From assembly GCF_012070565.1 (NCBI RefSeq), contig NZ_JAAQRO010000011.1, positions 1-64,000 on the forward strand: 64,000 nt of DNA, written 5' to 3'. The translations under genes were made by a program, and so were the position numbers. This stretch comes from Anaerosporobacter faecicola. GTDB lineage: Bacteria; Bacillota; Clostridia; Lachnospirales; Lachnospiraceae. The notes under the pieces were generated by a model, which searched no databases, was not told the origin of the DNA, and saw only the letters and a program-made list of their open reading frames with translations. Of the stretch, positions 10,003 to 18,681 are shown piece after piece. Numbering within the stretch: position 1 is the stretch's first letter; each line of letters opens with the position of its first letter.

Positions 10003-11064
10003 CTACCCAAATATTCTTCTCACGTCATTAAACATTACAAAAACCATAAGAAGCATCAAAAGCATTAACCCAACCATGTGGACGAAGCCTTCCTTCTTTG
10101 GATCAACTGGTTTGCCTCGAACTGCTTCAATTAGTAAGAATACCAAACGTCCACCGTCCAAAGCTGGTAATGGTAATAGGTTCATTACACCTAAATTCGC
10201 ACTTAACAAAATACTCATATAGAAGATCTGCATGAGCACTGCCGTTGTACCTTCTGACTTCGTACTATCAATTCCATCACCAATCATATCTACGATTGCT
10301 ACAGGGCCGCCAAGGTCATTGGTTGATACCCGTCCAGTGATCAAACCACCCACACTCTGTATAGCGGAACCAATCCAACATTTCACTTCAATCGCACTGT
10401 ATTTGATTACGTCAAAGGCATTCATGGATTTTCCTGTTGTTGCAATGGTTTTTGTTCTACCAAGATTTGAAACAAATCCCATCTTATATTCCCCAGCTTC
10501 GTTTTTCACAGGGGTCATGGTAATATCCATCTCTTTCCCATCACGATTGATTGTCAACGTAACATCCTTTTCAGAAGTTGGATGGAAGAACAGATAGAAG
10601 GATACCTCACGGCCATTATCTACATGGGATCCATTCATTGCTACGATTACGTCACCCTGTTGAAGCCCAGCTTCCTCTGCAGGTGTATTCTCTCCAACTT
10701 GTACGATCATAGCAGGATCATATCCCACTTTTCCAACTACGATCATTGAAAGGACAAATGCTAAGATAAAGTTGAAGATTGGACCTGCTGCAATAACAGA
10801 GATTCTAGCCCATACTCCTTTTTTACCAAAAGAATTTGGATCATCATTCTCCTCATCTTCTCCTAACATCATACAGGAACCACCAACCGGGAATAGTTTC
10901 CAGGAATATCTTGTTCCTTTCTTTACGAAGCTGATCAATCTCGGTCCCATACCAACGGAAAACTCAACGACTGTAATTCCGTTCTTCTTGGCCAATAGGA
11001 AATGACCCAGTTCATGGATGATTATGATCAAGCTAAATATCAATATAGCTATAATAATATTCAT
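10003..11064 (-). CDS. rseP: RIP metalloprotease RseP/RasP (site-2 protease, M50)
   Basis: 353 aa. The zinc motif HELGH (residues 17-21) lies in the first membrane helix. A PDZ domain (NTPAEEAGLQQGDVIVAMNG) follows, and the second active-site motif NLLPLPALDGGRLVF lies in a later helix, giving the usual four-helix topology with the active site in the membrane. The family cleaves membrane-bound anti-sigma factors and remnant signal peptides. AAAGGATAGG precedes the start. It lies between dxr and ispG as in most Bacillota. Confidence 0.95.
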   Translation of the reverse strand: MNIIIAILIFSLIIIIHELGHFLLAKKNGITVVEFSVGMGPRLISFVKKGTRYSWKLFPVGGSCMMLGEDEENDDPNSFGKKGVWARISVIAAGPIFNFILAFVLSMIVVGKVGYDPAMIVQVGENTPAEEAGLQQGDVIVAMNGSHVDNGREVSFYLFFHPTSEKDVTLTINRDGKEMDITMTPVKNEAGEYKMGFVSNLGRTKTIATTGKSMNAFDVIKYSAIEVKCWIGSAIQSVGGLITGRVSTNDLGGPVAIVDMIGDGIDSTKSEGTTAVLMQIFYMSILLSANLGVMNLLPLPALDGGRLVFLLIEAVRGKPVDPKKEGFVHMVGLMLLMLLMVFVMFNDVRRIFG

Positions 11065-11155
11065 GACTTATACCTATCCTTTCTGTTTACGTCAACTGTT
11101 ATCCATATACAGGCATCATTCGATCCTATTGTGTCTGTACATGAAATAAATCAAA

Positions 11156-12346
11156 TTAACAATCTCCTAATTTTGCTTCAATTCTGTCATACGTCTCTTG
11201 TTCAATTGCCAAGATTTCTTCAACCGTCGGATTTTCTATTTTATGATGTGCTTGAACAGACTCTTCAATAAGTTCATAGATCGTAAGGAAATCGATCTTA
11301 CGCGCAAGGAATTTTGCTACTGCTCTTTCATTGGCTGCATTGAAGACAGTCGGCATACTGCCACCCATTCTTCCTACTTCATATGCCAGTGCTAATCCAC
11401 GAAATGTTTCATAATCTGGTGTTTCAAAAGAGATTTGAGACAATGTCTTGAAATCTAAACGATCCCCTGGAAGTGGTCGACGATCCGGATACGTTAAGGC
11501 GTACTGAATTGGTAATTTCATATCAGGTGTACCAAGTTGTGCGATCACACCACCATCTACATACTCAACCATCGAATGAATCACACTCTTAGGTTGAATG
11601 ACAACCTCAATCTGATCAAAATCAACGCCAAACAACCATTTGGCTTCCATTACCTCTAGTCCTTTATTAACCATACTTGCAGAATCAATGGTAATCTTTT
11701 GACCCATTGACCAATTCGGGTGTTTCAATGCATCCTCTAGGGTTACATTCGCTAATTGTTCCTTGCTAAATCCTCGAAAAGGTCCACCTGATGCAGTTAA
11801 AAGAATTCGACTGATTCGCTCATAATTTTCTCCGTTAAGTGCCTGAAAAATTGCAGAATGTTCGCTATCCACAGGAAGGATTTTAACATTATATTCTTTG
11901 GCTAAAGGCATTATGATATGACCAGCAGTTACCAGGGTTTCCTTATTGGCTAAAGCAATATCTTTTCCCGCTTTGATCGCCGCAATCGTTGGTTGAATAC
12001 CAATCATACCAACAATAGCTGTTACGACAACATCAGCTTCCTCCATTACGCTAAGAGAAAGTAATCCCTCCATTCCAGAAGTTACGGTAACCTGACAATC
12101 TGCTACTGCTATCTTCAATTCTTTTGCTTTCTTCTCATCCCACACACATACCATACGTGGTTTGAACTCTCTAATCTGTTTTTCTAACAATGCAATATTG
12201 GAACCTGCTGCTAGTGCAACAATCTCCATATCTGCATTATTCCGAACGACATCTAATGTCTGTGTTCCAATGGAACCTGTTGATCCAAGAACTACTATTT
12301 TCTTCATGTTCTTATCCATGTTCACTCTTACACTACCCACAAACAT
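11156..12346 (-). CDS. dxr: 1-deoxy-D-xylulose-5-phosphate reductoisomerase
   Basis: 396 aa from the first ATG. It catalyses the NADPH-dependent conversion of DXP to MEP, the first committed MEP-pathway step. The NADPH motif [17 protein letters not shown], the metal/substrate motif [13 protein letters not shown] and [30 protein letters not shown] are all present. Family homology begins at the MKKIVVLG methionine (12307); the 13 residues before it are optional. AAAGGA lies close to the upstream ATG, so I keep that start with reservation. The repeat array 12374-12625 separates it from cdsA. Confidence 0.95.
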   Translation of the reverse strand: MFVGSVRVNMDKNMKKIVVLGSTGSIGTQTLDVVRNNADMEIVALAAGSNIALLEKQIREFKPRMVCVWDEKKAKELKIAVADCQVTVTSGMEGLLSLSVMEEADVVVTAIVGMIGIQPTIAAIKAGKDIALANKETLVTAGHIIMPLAKEYNVKILPVDSEHSAIFQALNGENYERISRILLTASGGPFRGFSKEQLANVTLEDALKHPNWSMGQKITIDSASMVNKGLEVMEAKWLFGVDFDQIEVVIQPKSVIHSMVEYVDGGVIAQLGTPDMKLPIQYALTYPDRRPLPGDRLDFKTLSQISFETPDYETFRGLALAYEVGRMGGSMPTVFNAANERAVAKFLARKIDFLTIYELIEESVQAHHKIENPTVEEILAIEQETYDRIEAKLGDC

Positions 12347-12373
12347 GGTTCCTTTCTATAAGTTTCAATGCAA

Positions 12374-12625
12374 GGGTCAAAAGGTCATTTCACGTTGTGC
12401 TCGCACATAAGTGAATGACGTGTTGACCCGCATAAAATGAGCAAGTAGCGCTTTTGCGCGGATTGCGAATTTTAGAATTGTGAGAGTTGCAACGCAACGG
12501 AACAATTCGTGCATTTGCAAGGGTCAAAAGGTCATTTCACGCCCAGCTCGCACATAAGTGAATGACGTGTTGACCCTTGTTACACAAATTGTGAGAGTTG
12601 CATCACAACGGAACAATTCGTGCAT
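12374..12625. repeat. Tandem array of a bipartite palindromic repeat
   Basis: Between cdsA and dxr one unit occurs about twice. Hairpin 2 (12374-12429, and again 12521-12576, each 56 nt) starts GGGTCAAAAGGTCATTTCAC and ends GTGAATGACGTGTTGACCC. Hairpin 1 (12475-12508 and about 12587-12619) has AATTGT / ACAATT outer arms and GTTGC / GCAAC inner arms. A truncated third hairpin 2 ends the array. There is no coding potential. Related copies lie at 16769-16866 (complete) and at 8643-8682 and 9768-9797 (fragments). Confidence 0.8.
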
Positions 12626-12650
12626 TTGCAAGGGTTCTTTAAAGTATGTG

Positions 12651-13454
12651 TTAGTTTCCTAAAAATACTGCCAGATAATAAACGATTGGTGCAGTGAATA
12701 TAATACTGTCAAAACGATCCAGAATTCCGCCATGACCAGGAATTAATTTCCCATAATCTTTGATTTCATAATTTCTCTTCATTGCAGAAGCAGCTAAGTC
12801 TCCAATCTGGGAAACAATACTAGATGCTCCACATATAATTGCAAAAGCAATCTGTGGATTATCAATGGAACTGATTTTGCTTTGAATCGCCAATCCATAG
12901 ATAAATCCAATCAATGCAGCACCAAGGATTCCTCCAATACCGCCTTCAATGGATTTCTTAGGGCTTAACTTTGGTGTCATCTTATGTTTTCCGATTGATA
13001 TTCCAACCAGATAAGCACAAGTATCCGATCCCCAGGCACCAATGAATAATAACCATACTAACCATAAACCATCATCAAGCATGCGTACTTGATAGATGTG
13101 TGATAACATTACTGCTACATAGAACAATCCAAAATAAGTCAAACAAATCTGTTCTGAACGATATTTTGGAAATGCAAATACATACGCGATCATTAAAACA
13201 AGCATAAATGCAATAACCAATAACATAAAATGTTCTTTTTCTTTAAAATAGATTAATGCATAGTATGCCGCACAAGCAAGATAGCCTATGTATCCTACAA
13301 TGCTGTTATTTACTTTCAATAACTTATATAATTCTGTTAATCCAATAAACGAGATTAGACAAGTTACAGCAAACAACAAATCTCCTCCCAAGATTACTGT
13401 GAATAATGTGATCACGATTAACATGATCGAACTTCTAAAACGCACCCAAAACAT
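12651..13454 (-). CDS. cdsA: Phosphatidate cytidylyltransferase
   Basis: 267 aa, integral membrane protein with about seven to eight hydrophobic segments. It makes CDP-diacylglycerol from phosphatidic acid and CTP, the branch point of phospholipid synthesis. The family signature spans SPKKSIEGGIGG and the C-terminal KRNYEIKDYGKLIPGHGGIL followed by DRFDS. It starts nine bases after the uppS stop, so the two genes are co-transcribed. Confidence 0.95.
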   Translation of the reverse strand: MFWVRFRSSIMLIVITLFTVILGGDLLFAVTCLISFIGLTELYKLLKVNNSIVGYIGYLACAAYYALIYFKEKEHFMLLVIAFMLVLMIAYVFAFPKYRSEQICLTYFGLFYVAVMLSHIYQVRMLDDGLWLVWLLFIGAWGSDTCAYLVGISIGKHKMTPKLSPKKSIEGGIGGILGAALIGFIYGLAIQSKISSIDNPQIAFAIICGASSIVSQIGDLAASAMKRNYEIKDYGKLIPGHGGILDRFDSIIFTAPIVYYLAVFLGN

Positions 13455-13463
13455 ACGACTCTC

Positions 13464-14198
13464 CTATCCGTTTGTTAGTCCCCCAAACCGTCTTTCTTTT
13501 GAATTGTAATACCGTACTGCATCTTCCAAATCTTTTTCACTAAAGTCTGGCCATAACACATTGGTAAAGTAAAACTCCGTATATGCCATCTGCCATAATA
13601 AATAGTTGGATAATCTCTGTTCTCCACTGGTACGGATTAACAGATCAGGATCTGGAATATCTTTCGTATCTAAATATTCACTAAATAAAGTTTCATCTAT
13701 TTCATCAAGCGATATTGCCTTTTTATCATAATCTACCATCATACGTTTCATTGCACGTAAGATTTCATCTCTCGAACCATAATTGAGTGCAACTTGAAGA
13801 TTCAATCCTGTATTGGATGCACTAATCTCTTCTAATTCCCGAATTCTCTTTTGCATGGATTCATCCAAACGAGATATGTTGCCAATTACGCGTACTTTCA
13901 TATTATTCTTTGTGGTCAATTTAATACAATCTTTGAGATAATTATTCAATAATTTCATGATTGTTTCAACTTCATCTTCCGGTCTAGACCAGTTTTCCGT
14001 GGAAAATGCATATACCGTAAGGTATTTTACACCCATGTTATAGGCTGCCCTACAGATTCTTTCTACATTCTTACTGCCTTGTACATGCCCATAATTTCTA
14101 GGCATCATACGTTTTTTTGCCCATCTTCCATTCCCATCAAGAATGATTGCAATGTGTTCTGGGATTTGTAATCCTTCGAGGTCATTCTTATTCGCCAA
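13464..14198 (-). CDS. uppS: Undecaprenyl diphosphate synthase (isoprenyl transferase)
   Basis: 244 aa. Cis-prenyltransferase that extends farnesyl diphosphate with IPP to the C55 lipid carrier of cell-wall synthesis. The catalytic DGNGRWAKKR near the N-terminus, the GSKNVERICRAAYNMGVKYL helix, FSTENWSRP and the C-terminal RTSGEQRLSNYLLWQ and YTEFYF motifs are all present. It lies directly upstream of cdsA and downstream of frr in the conserved cluster. Confidence 0.96.
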   Translation of the reverse strand: MANKNDLEGLQIPEHIAIILDGNGRWAKKRMMPRNYGHVQGSKNVERICRAAYNMGVKYLTVYAFSTENWSRPEDEVETIMKLLNNYLKDCIKLTTKNNMKVRVIGNISRLDESMQKRIRELEEISASNTGLNLQVALNYGSRDEILRAMKRMMVDYDKKAISLDEIDETLFSEYLDTKDIPDPDLLIRTSGEQRLSNYLLWQMAYTEFYFTNVLWPDFSEKDLEDAVRYYNSKERRFGGLTNG

Positions 14199-14230
14199 AC
14201 TAGATTCCTCCTGCTATAATGCGATAAAAC

Positions 14231-14267
14231 CGGATTGCTCTGTCTCATATAGGACAGAAACAACCCG
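14231..14267 (-). terminator. Hairpin in the frr-uppS spacer, possible weak terminator
   Basis: In the minus-strand RNA CGGGTTG pairs with CAATCCG (one G-U pair) and CTGTC with GACAG inside it. Only four U residues follow, so it could be a partial terminator or processing stem between frr and uppS. Confidence 0.35.
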
Positions 14268-14334
14268 ATTTTTCTTATGCATGTAGTTATTCAGGGCTAC
14301 ACGCTCCCTACTATTAACTCTCTGTATTTCATTC

Positions 14335-14889
14335 CTATACAGTAAGAACTTCTTTTGATTTTGCTTCCATAGCTTTATCAACTTCACCAACATACTTATC
14401 TGTAACTTTTTGTACCTGATCTTCTAAGTTCTTTACTTCATCTTCAGAGATTTCATTTGCTTTGCTTAATTTCTTAATTGCATCGTTTGCATCACGACGA
14501 ATATTACGAATTGCTACTTTTGCATTCTCTGCTTTCTTTTTAACATCTTTTACTAATTCTTTTCTTCTTTCCTCAGTAAGTTCTGGGAATACAAGACGAA
14601 TTACTTTACCATCATTGCTTGGTGTTAAGCCAAGATCTGAAGTTAAAATAGCTTTCTCAATTTCTTTGATCAAACTGCTTTCCCAAGGTTGAATCATAAT
14701 CACTCTTGCTTCCGGTACAGTAACATTCGCAACAGATTGAATTCCTGATGGAGTTCCATAATAATCTACCTTAAGTTTATCTAAGATATGAGGGTTTGCT
14801 CTACCTGCACGAATTGCAGTATACTCTTCACTTAAACTCTCTAATGATTTTTGCATCTTAACTTCGAATTGTTGAATTCTTGAATCCAT
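14335..14889 (-). CDS. frr: Ribosome recycling factor
   Basis: 184 aa, the normal length. With EF-G it splits the post-termination ribosome. The sequence shows the three-helix-bundle plus beta-alpha-beta pattern, with EYTAIRAGRANPHILDKLKV, YYGTP, IQPWE, LTEERRKELVK and RNIRRDANDAIKKL. It lies 26 bases after pyrH in the usual order. Confidence 0.97.
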   Translation of the reverse strand: MDSRIQQFEVKMQKSLESLSEEYTAIRAGRANPHILDKLKVDYYGTPSGIQSVANVTVPEARVIMIQPWESSLIKEIEKAILTSDLGLTPSNDGKVIRLVFPELTEERRKELVKDVKKKAENAKVAIRNIRRDANDAIKKLSKANEISEDEVKNLEDQVQKVTDKYVGEVDKAMEAKSKEVLTV

Positions 14890-14915
14890 AATAATACCTC
14901 CAAAATTTCTTATAA

Positions 14916-15623
14916 TTATACAGTTACTTTTGTACCTGTAAATTTACCATGTACGGTGTTGACAATACTATTTGGCTCATTCAAACCAAATACCATCATC
15001 GGCATCTTGTTTTCCAAGCACATGATCGTCGCAGAAAGGTCAATGACCGCTAATTTCTTATCTAGCACTTCAGATATTGAAATCTCATCGTATTTCTTCG
15101 CTGATGGATTCACCTTAGGGTCACTATCATATACGCCATCAATTGCTTTTGCTAATAATATAACATCTGCTTCAATCTCCACTGCTCGAAGAACCGTAGC
15201 AGTATCTGTTGAAAAGTATGGGTGTCCTGTTCCACCTGCAAAGAATACAACCATTCCCTTCTTAAAATACTTATTTGCTCTATCTTTCGAGAATAGTTTT
15301 GTCATTGAACCACATTCAAATGGTGTTAATACTTGTGTCATCATACCAACATAACGGAAGATTTCTGATACGTAGATGCAGTTCATTACAGTAGCTAACA
15401 TACCGATTTGGTCTGCTTTTGTACGATCGATCGTTTCACTCGTTCTTCCTCTCCAGAAGTTACCCCCACCGATTACAATACCTACTTCGACACCTTTATC
15501 AACAAGCTCTTTTACTTGTTTCGCTACTTCGATACAAGTTGCTTCATCAAATCCTGTTTTCTTGTCTCCGGCTAAAGCTTCACCACTAAGTTTTAACAAA
15601 ACTCTATTCCAAGTCTTCATCAT
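14916..15623 (-). CDS. pyrH: UMP kinase
   Basis: 235 aa. The amino-acid-kinase fold begins RVLLKLSGEALAG, with VIGGGNFWRG and FAGGTGHPYFSTDTA as nucleotide and UMP site motifs. It phosphorylates UMP to UDP in pyrimidine synthesis. AAAGG lies 8 bases before the first of two adjacent ATG codons. It is the first gene of the pyrH-frr-uppS-cdsA-dxr-rseP-ispG-polC cluster and has an unusually structured leader (15678-15731). In most relatives tsf would lie just upstream; here the accessory region intervenes. Confidence 0.96.
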   Translation of the reverse strand: MMKTWNRVLLKLSGEALAGDKKTGFDEATCIEVAKQVKELVDKGVEVGIVIGGGNFWRGRTSETIDRTKADQIGMLATVMNCIYVSEIFRYVGMMTQVLTPFECGSMTKLFSKDRANKYFKKGMVVFFAGGTGHPYFSTDTATVLRAVEIEADVILLAKAIDGVYDSDPKVNPSAKKYDEISISEVLDKKLAVIDLSATIMCLENKMPMMVFGLNEPNSIVNTVHGKFTGTKVTV

Positions 15624-15677
15624 CCATCATACCTTTCAATTAGCTTATAATTTAAGTATTGACAAGTTTCTTATTGA

Positions 15678-15731
15678 TACAACATAAGAAAACTGTCTTA
15701 TTACGTAATGCAATTACGTAATTATGTTGTA
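15678..15731 (-). promoter_or_regulatory. Structured leader upstream of pyrH
   Basis: TACAACATAA (15678-15687) and TTATGTTGTA (15722-15731) form a perfect 10-bp stem. Inside it the palindrome ATTACGTAAT occurs twice (15700-15709 and 15713-15722) and can form a competing hairpin. Flanking GACAAGTTT and AACTTGTATC segments offer further alternative pairing. This could be a regulatory 5' leader of the pyrH transcript; function is inferred only from structure and position. Confidence 0.45.
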
Positions 15732-15835
15732 AATATAGTAACTTGTATCAATCCGCATTCTTGTACATAACAAAAGTCATGTACAACACACGAAACGATG
15801 GTTTCCGTAATGGTACATGCTACTCAAACAGTACT

Positions 15836-15863
15836 ATTATAGCATTATTTCTAAGTATTTGTA
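15836..15863 (-). promoter_or_regulatory. Possible promoter of the pyrH cluster
   Basis: Minus-strand TATAAT (15836-15841) matches the -10 consensus exactly; the -35 candidate TACAAA (15858-15863, 16-base spacer) is weak. It would give a leader of about 200 nt containing the structure at 15678-15731. Confidence 0.4.
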
Positions 15864-16013
15864 TACTACTTTTTCTTTCATTTTTATTTTAACATAAGGA
15901 AGCCTGTATTTACAACATGGAAGGCTAATAAATTACAATTAATATGTTCTATAGTCAGCCTTTTTCATACAAGCATGTAACCCATGGTGTCCCTTGTATC
16001 CTAATTACGAAAA

Positions 16014-16056
16014 ATGACCTCCAAACGAATTTTATGTGAAACCGTTTAGAGATCAT
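16014..16056 (-). terminator. Terminator of the BspA-like gene
   Basis: In the minus-strand RNA ATGATCTCTAAACG pairs imperfectly with CGTTTGGAGGTCAT, followed by UUUUU. It lies about 80 bases after the stop of the gene at 16137. Confidence 0.6.
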
Positions 16057-16136
16057 CTTTTTTACTATTCGTCTTACAATGTTTTTGAAATTAGCCCTAA
16101 GATCGCTTTTCAAAGTCATCGTAAACTTTAAGTGCC

Positions 16137-16661
16137 TTATCTAGAATACTTTACTGCTGCATTACCAAAACAGTTAGAACCTGTTGTTTTGATATTGCTT
16201 TTGCATGTGATCTTTTTCAAATTATTACAGTTGCCAAATGCATTGTTACTTACTTTATTTACACTATTTCCAAGTGTTACTTTTGATAAAGAATCACAGT
16301 TTGCAAATGCATTAGAACCAATTGTTTTTACAGAGTTAGAACATGTAACGGATTTTAAATTATCACAGTTTTTAAATGCGTTATTTGCTATACCTGTCAC
16401 TTTGTAAGTTTTACCGTTACAAGTTACTGTAGAAGGAATATTGCAAGAAGTACTATTCGCACTTTTGTTTGTTAAACCAGTTACAGTGCAAGTATTTTTT
16501 CCTGTAATTTTATAGTTCAATTTTCCTTTTGAGAAATTACAGTTATTCGTTGTCTGTATCGCGCAGTTACTTGCAGCTTGAGCTCCTGCTACTGGAGTTG
16601 CTACTGTTCCTACTGTTACCATCATTGCTACGGCAAATGCCATTTTTTTCAAATTCATCAT
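16137..16661 (-). CDS. Small secreted leucine-rich-repeat protein, BspA-like
   Basis: 174 aa from ATGATG preceded by AAAGGAG. The N-terminus is a classical signal peptide (MNLKKMAFAVAMMVTVGTVA, cleavage probably after AQA or AQAA). The mature protein carries LRR_5/BspA-type repeats of about 23 residues with the pattern IxxxAFxNCxxLKxVT, for example IANNAFKNCDNLKSVTCSNS and IGSNAFANCDSLSKVTLGNS. It is rich in Asn, Ser and Cys. BspA-like proteins are surface or secreted binding proteins. There is no wall-sorting motif or membrane anchor, and with about three repeats it is short for the family. It is monocistronic, with its own terminator, beside a palindromic repeat copy. The ligand is unknown. 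Confidence 0.8.
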   Translation of the reverse strand: MMNLKKMAFAVAMMVTVGTVATPVAGAQAASNCAIQTTNNCNFSKGKLNYKITGKNTCTVTGLTNKSANSTSCNIPSTVTCNGKTYKVTGIANNAFKNCDNLKSVTCSNSVKTIGSNAFANCDSLSKVTLGNSVNKVSNNAFGNCNNLKKITCKSNIKTTGSNCFGNAAVKYSR

Positions 16662-16768
16662 TCTTTCATTTCTCCTTTGGTCATTGATGTAACACAATTG
16701 TAACATTTAATTAACATATATGTAATAGTAGGTGATTGGTAATACTACCATAATGTGCGAATGTTATC

Positions 16769-16866
16769 GAATTGTGGAAGTTGCAAACCAACTAAACAAT
16801 TCGTTTATGTGAAAAGGTCAAAAGATCCTTTCACGACTCGCATGTGTGAATCATCTTTTGACCCTT
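16769..16866. repeat. Complete divergent copy of the bipartite palindromic repeat
   Basis: Hairpin 1 is GAATTGTGGAAGTTGC / CCAACTAAACAATTC (16769-16802). Hairpin 2 runs 16814-16866, with AAGGTCAAAAGAT pairing ATCTTTTGACCCTT and TTCAC pairing GTGTGAA. Compared with the array at 12374 both arms have changed together in places (GGTCATT/AATGAC here reads AGAT/ATCT), so pairing is kept while sequence drifts. It lies between the antiporter and the BspA-like gene. Confidence 0.75.
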
Positions 16867-16872
16867 TATACT

Positions 16873-18474
16873 TTAACTTTCTTCTCCATTAATCACAAGA
16901 ATATCCTTTTCTTGAATCATCGTCCTTCCATTTGGAATTATGATTCGTTCTTGCCGTTGAATCATAATAATCAATTTCTTCTCTTCTTTACCGATTTCTG
17001 AAATCAACTTTCCAATCCATTCATCTCCCTTGGTAATCTTTCTTTCCATTAAGGAGATACCATCTAAATCCACTGGTGCTGCTGCTGTAAGAATGATACG
17101 ATCTTCATCCTTGAGTATAATCTGCCCTCGAGGAATAATATTCTTCCCCCCCCGTTTCAACATTACAATAAGTGTATCTGGCGGAAGAGACAATTCTTGT
17201 ATCTTCTTATTAATCCAAGGATGCCCATTCTTAACCTGTAACTGAATATATTGTATAGGTACTTCATCCGCATAATCCGTAAATGTTTTCATAACATCAT
17301 CGGAGTTATCGATCATATCCAACTTTCTTGCTACATATGGAATAAGAGAGCCCTGAATTAATATAGAAAACAGTACGATACAGAACACAATATGAAAGAT
17401 ATCTTTGCTGGTATTCGCAGAATTAATCGTTGCCATCACGGCAAAAACAATAGAGGCAGCCCCTCGTAATCCTGCCCAGGACACTATGACTTGTTGTTTC
17501 CAAGAACTGTGGAATGGTATCAGCAACAATGCAACAGAAATCGGTCTTGCCACAATGGTAAGAAACAATGCAATAGCAATAGCTGGCAGAACAACTTGTG
17601 GAATCTGTGAAGGAAATGCTAGTAATCCTAATAAGAAGAATACCAGAATCTGCATCAATCCTGTTAGCCCGTCAAAGAAATGTACCAATGCCTTTTTATT
17701 ATGAAATGGTCGATTCCCCAAGATTACACCTACTAAATAGGTGCTAAGATAACCATTTCCTCCAAGCATACTAGGTAATGCATAGGCGATCAATGCAACC
17801 GATACAACAAAAATCATATCAAAACCTTCGGTTGCAAAATGAAAATGTTTCAGAAATAGATACGCACAGTATGCGACAACTGCCCCAAATACCACACCTA
17901 ATACAATCTGTGCCACGATCATAAGAATGATTTCACCACCATCTGCTTTCTCATTCATAACAGCCAACATAATCACCGTGAGCATATAGGAACAAGGATC
18001 ATTACTTCCGCTCTCTACTTCTAATAGTGATGCTGTATGATCACGTAGATTTAATCGTTTGGATCGAAGTATGGAAAACACAGAAGCGGCATCTGTAGAA
18101 CTGATCACCGAGCCAAGCAACATACTCTCCCAAAAAGGGATATGTAATATGAAATAACAGAAAAAACCTGTGATGAATGCAGTCAAGATGACACCTAGTG
18201 AAGATAACAAAACCGCCTTTCCTGCAACGGGTCTCGCTTCACTCCACTTGGTACCAAATCCACCATAAAACATAATAAAGATCAATGCAACAGAACAGAT
18301 TTGCTCTGCCATATGAAAATCATCAAATGGAATTTTAAAAACGCCATCGGTTCCTAAAAGCATACCCAATAGAATAAACGCCAACAATGTAGGTATCCCT
18401 AGACGACTGGATATTTTATTGAGCACGACACATATTAGAATAATTAACGCAACAATTGTAATAAATACTGCCAT
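16873..18474 (-). CDS. Potassium/proton antiporter, CPA1 family, NhaP2/CvrA-like
   Basis: 533 aa. The first ~390 residues contain about 12 hydrophobic segments of a Na+/H+-exchanger domain. The SSTDAASVFSILRS and EVESGSNDPCSYML motifs carry the conserved transport aspartates of the CPA1 group. The C-terminal ~140 residues form TrkA-C/RCK-C-type regulatory modules (YIQLQVKNGHPWINKKIQEL, GGKNIIPRG, EDRIIL), as in NhaP2. The predicted role is K+ or Na+ efflux in exchange for protons across the membrane. It has no obvious operon partner; a palindromic repeat follows its stop. Confidence 0.88.
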   Translation of the reverse strand: MAVFITIVALIILICVVLNKISSRLGIPTLLAFILLGMLLGTDGVFKIPFDDFHMAEQICSVALIFIMFYGGFGTKWSEARPVAGKAVLLSSLGVILTAFITGFFCYFILHIPFWESMLLGSVISSTDAASVFSILRSKRLNLRDHTASLLEVESGSNDPCSYMLTVIMLAVMNEKADGGEIILMIVAQIVLGVVFGAVVAYCAYLFLKHFHFATEGFDMIFVVSVALIAYALPSMLGGNGYLSTYLVGVILGNRPFHNKKALVHFFDGLTGLMQILVFFLLGLLAFPSQIPQVVLPAIAIALFLTIVARPISVALLLIPFHSSWKQQVIVSWAGLRGAASIVFAVMATINSANTSKDIFHIVFCIVLFSILIQGSLIPYVARKLDMIDNSDDVMKTFTDYADEVPIQYIQLQVKNGHPWINKKIQELSLPPDTLIVMLKRGGKNIIPRGQIILKDEDRIILTAAAPVDLDGISLMERKITKGDEWIGKLISEIGKEEKKLIIMIQRQERIIIPNGRTMIQEKDILVINGEES

Positions 18475-18681
18475 TTCCTCTCTCCCTTACTTGTAATCTT
18501 TTTGAGGGTCAATAGCTTAAAAGAAAGTACCCCAAGTTTATTCTACTGATATACGTGTTTCTAGTCTAGTTAAGAATATGCTAAGATTTCTTAAATTACA
18601 ACTATTATTTTCTTATCAATGCACCACTTTTTTCATAACTTTATCTCTCTCATAATTCTCAAACGGTGACGAATTGTTTCT

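Noticed and set aside
12374-12625. CRISPR-like array
   Set aside because: The repeats are long bipartite palindromes, only about two units with irregular spacing, no unique spacers and no cas genes nearby.
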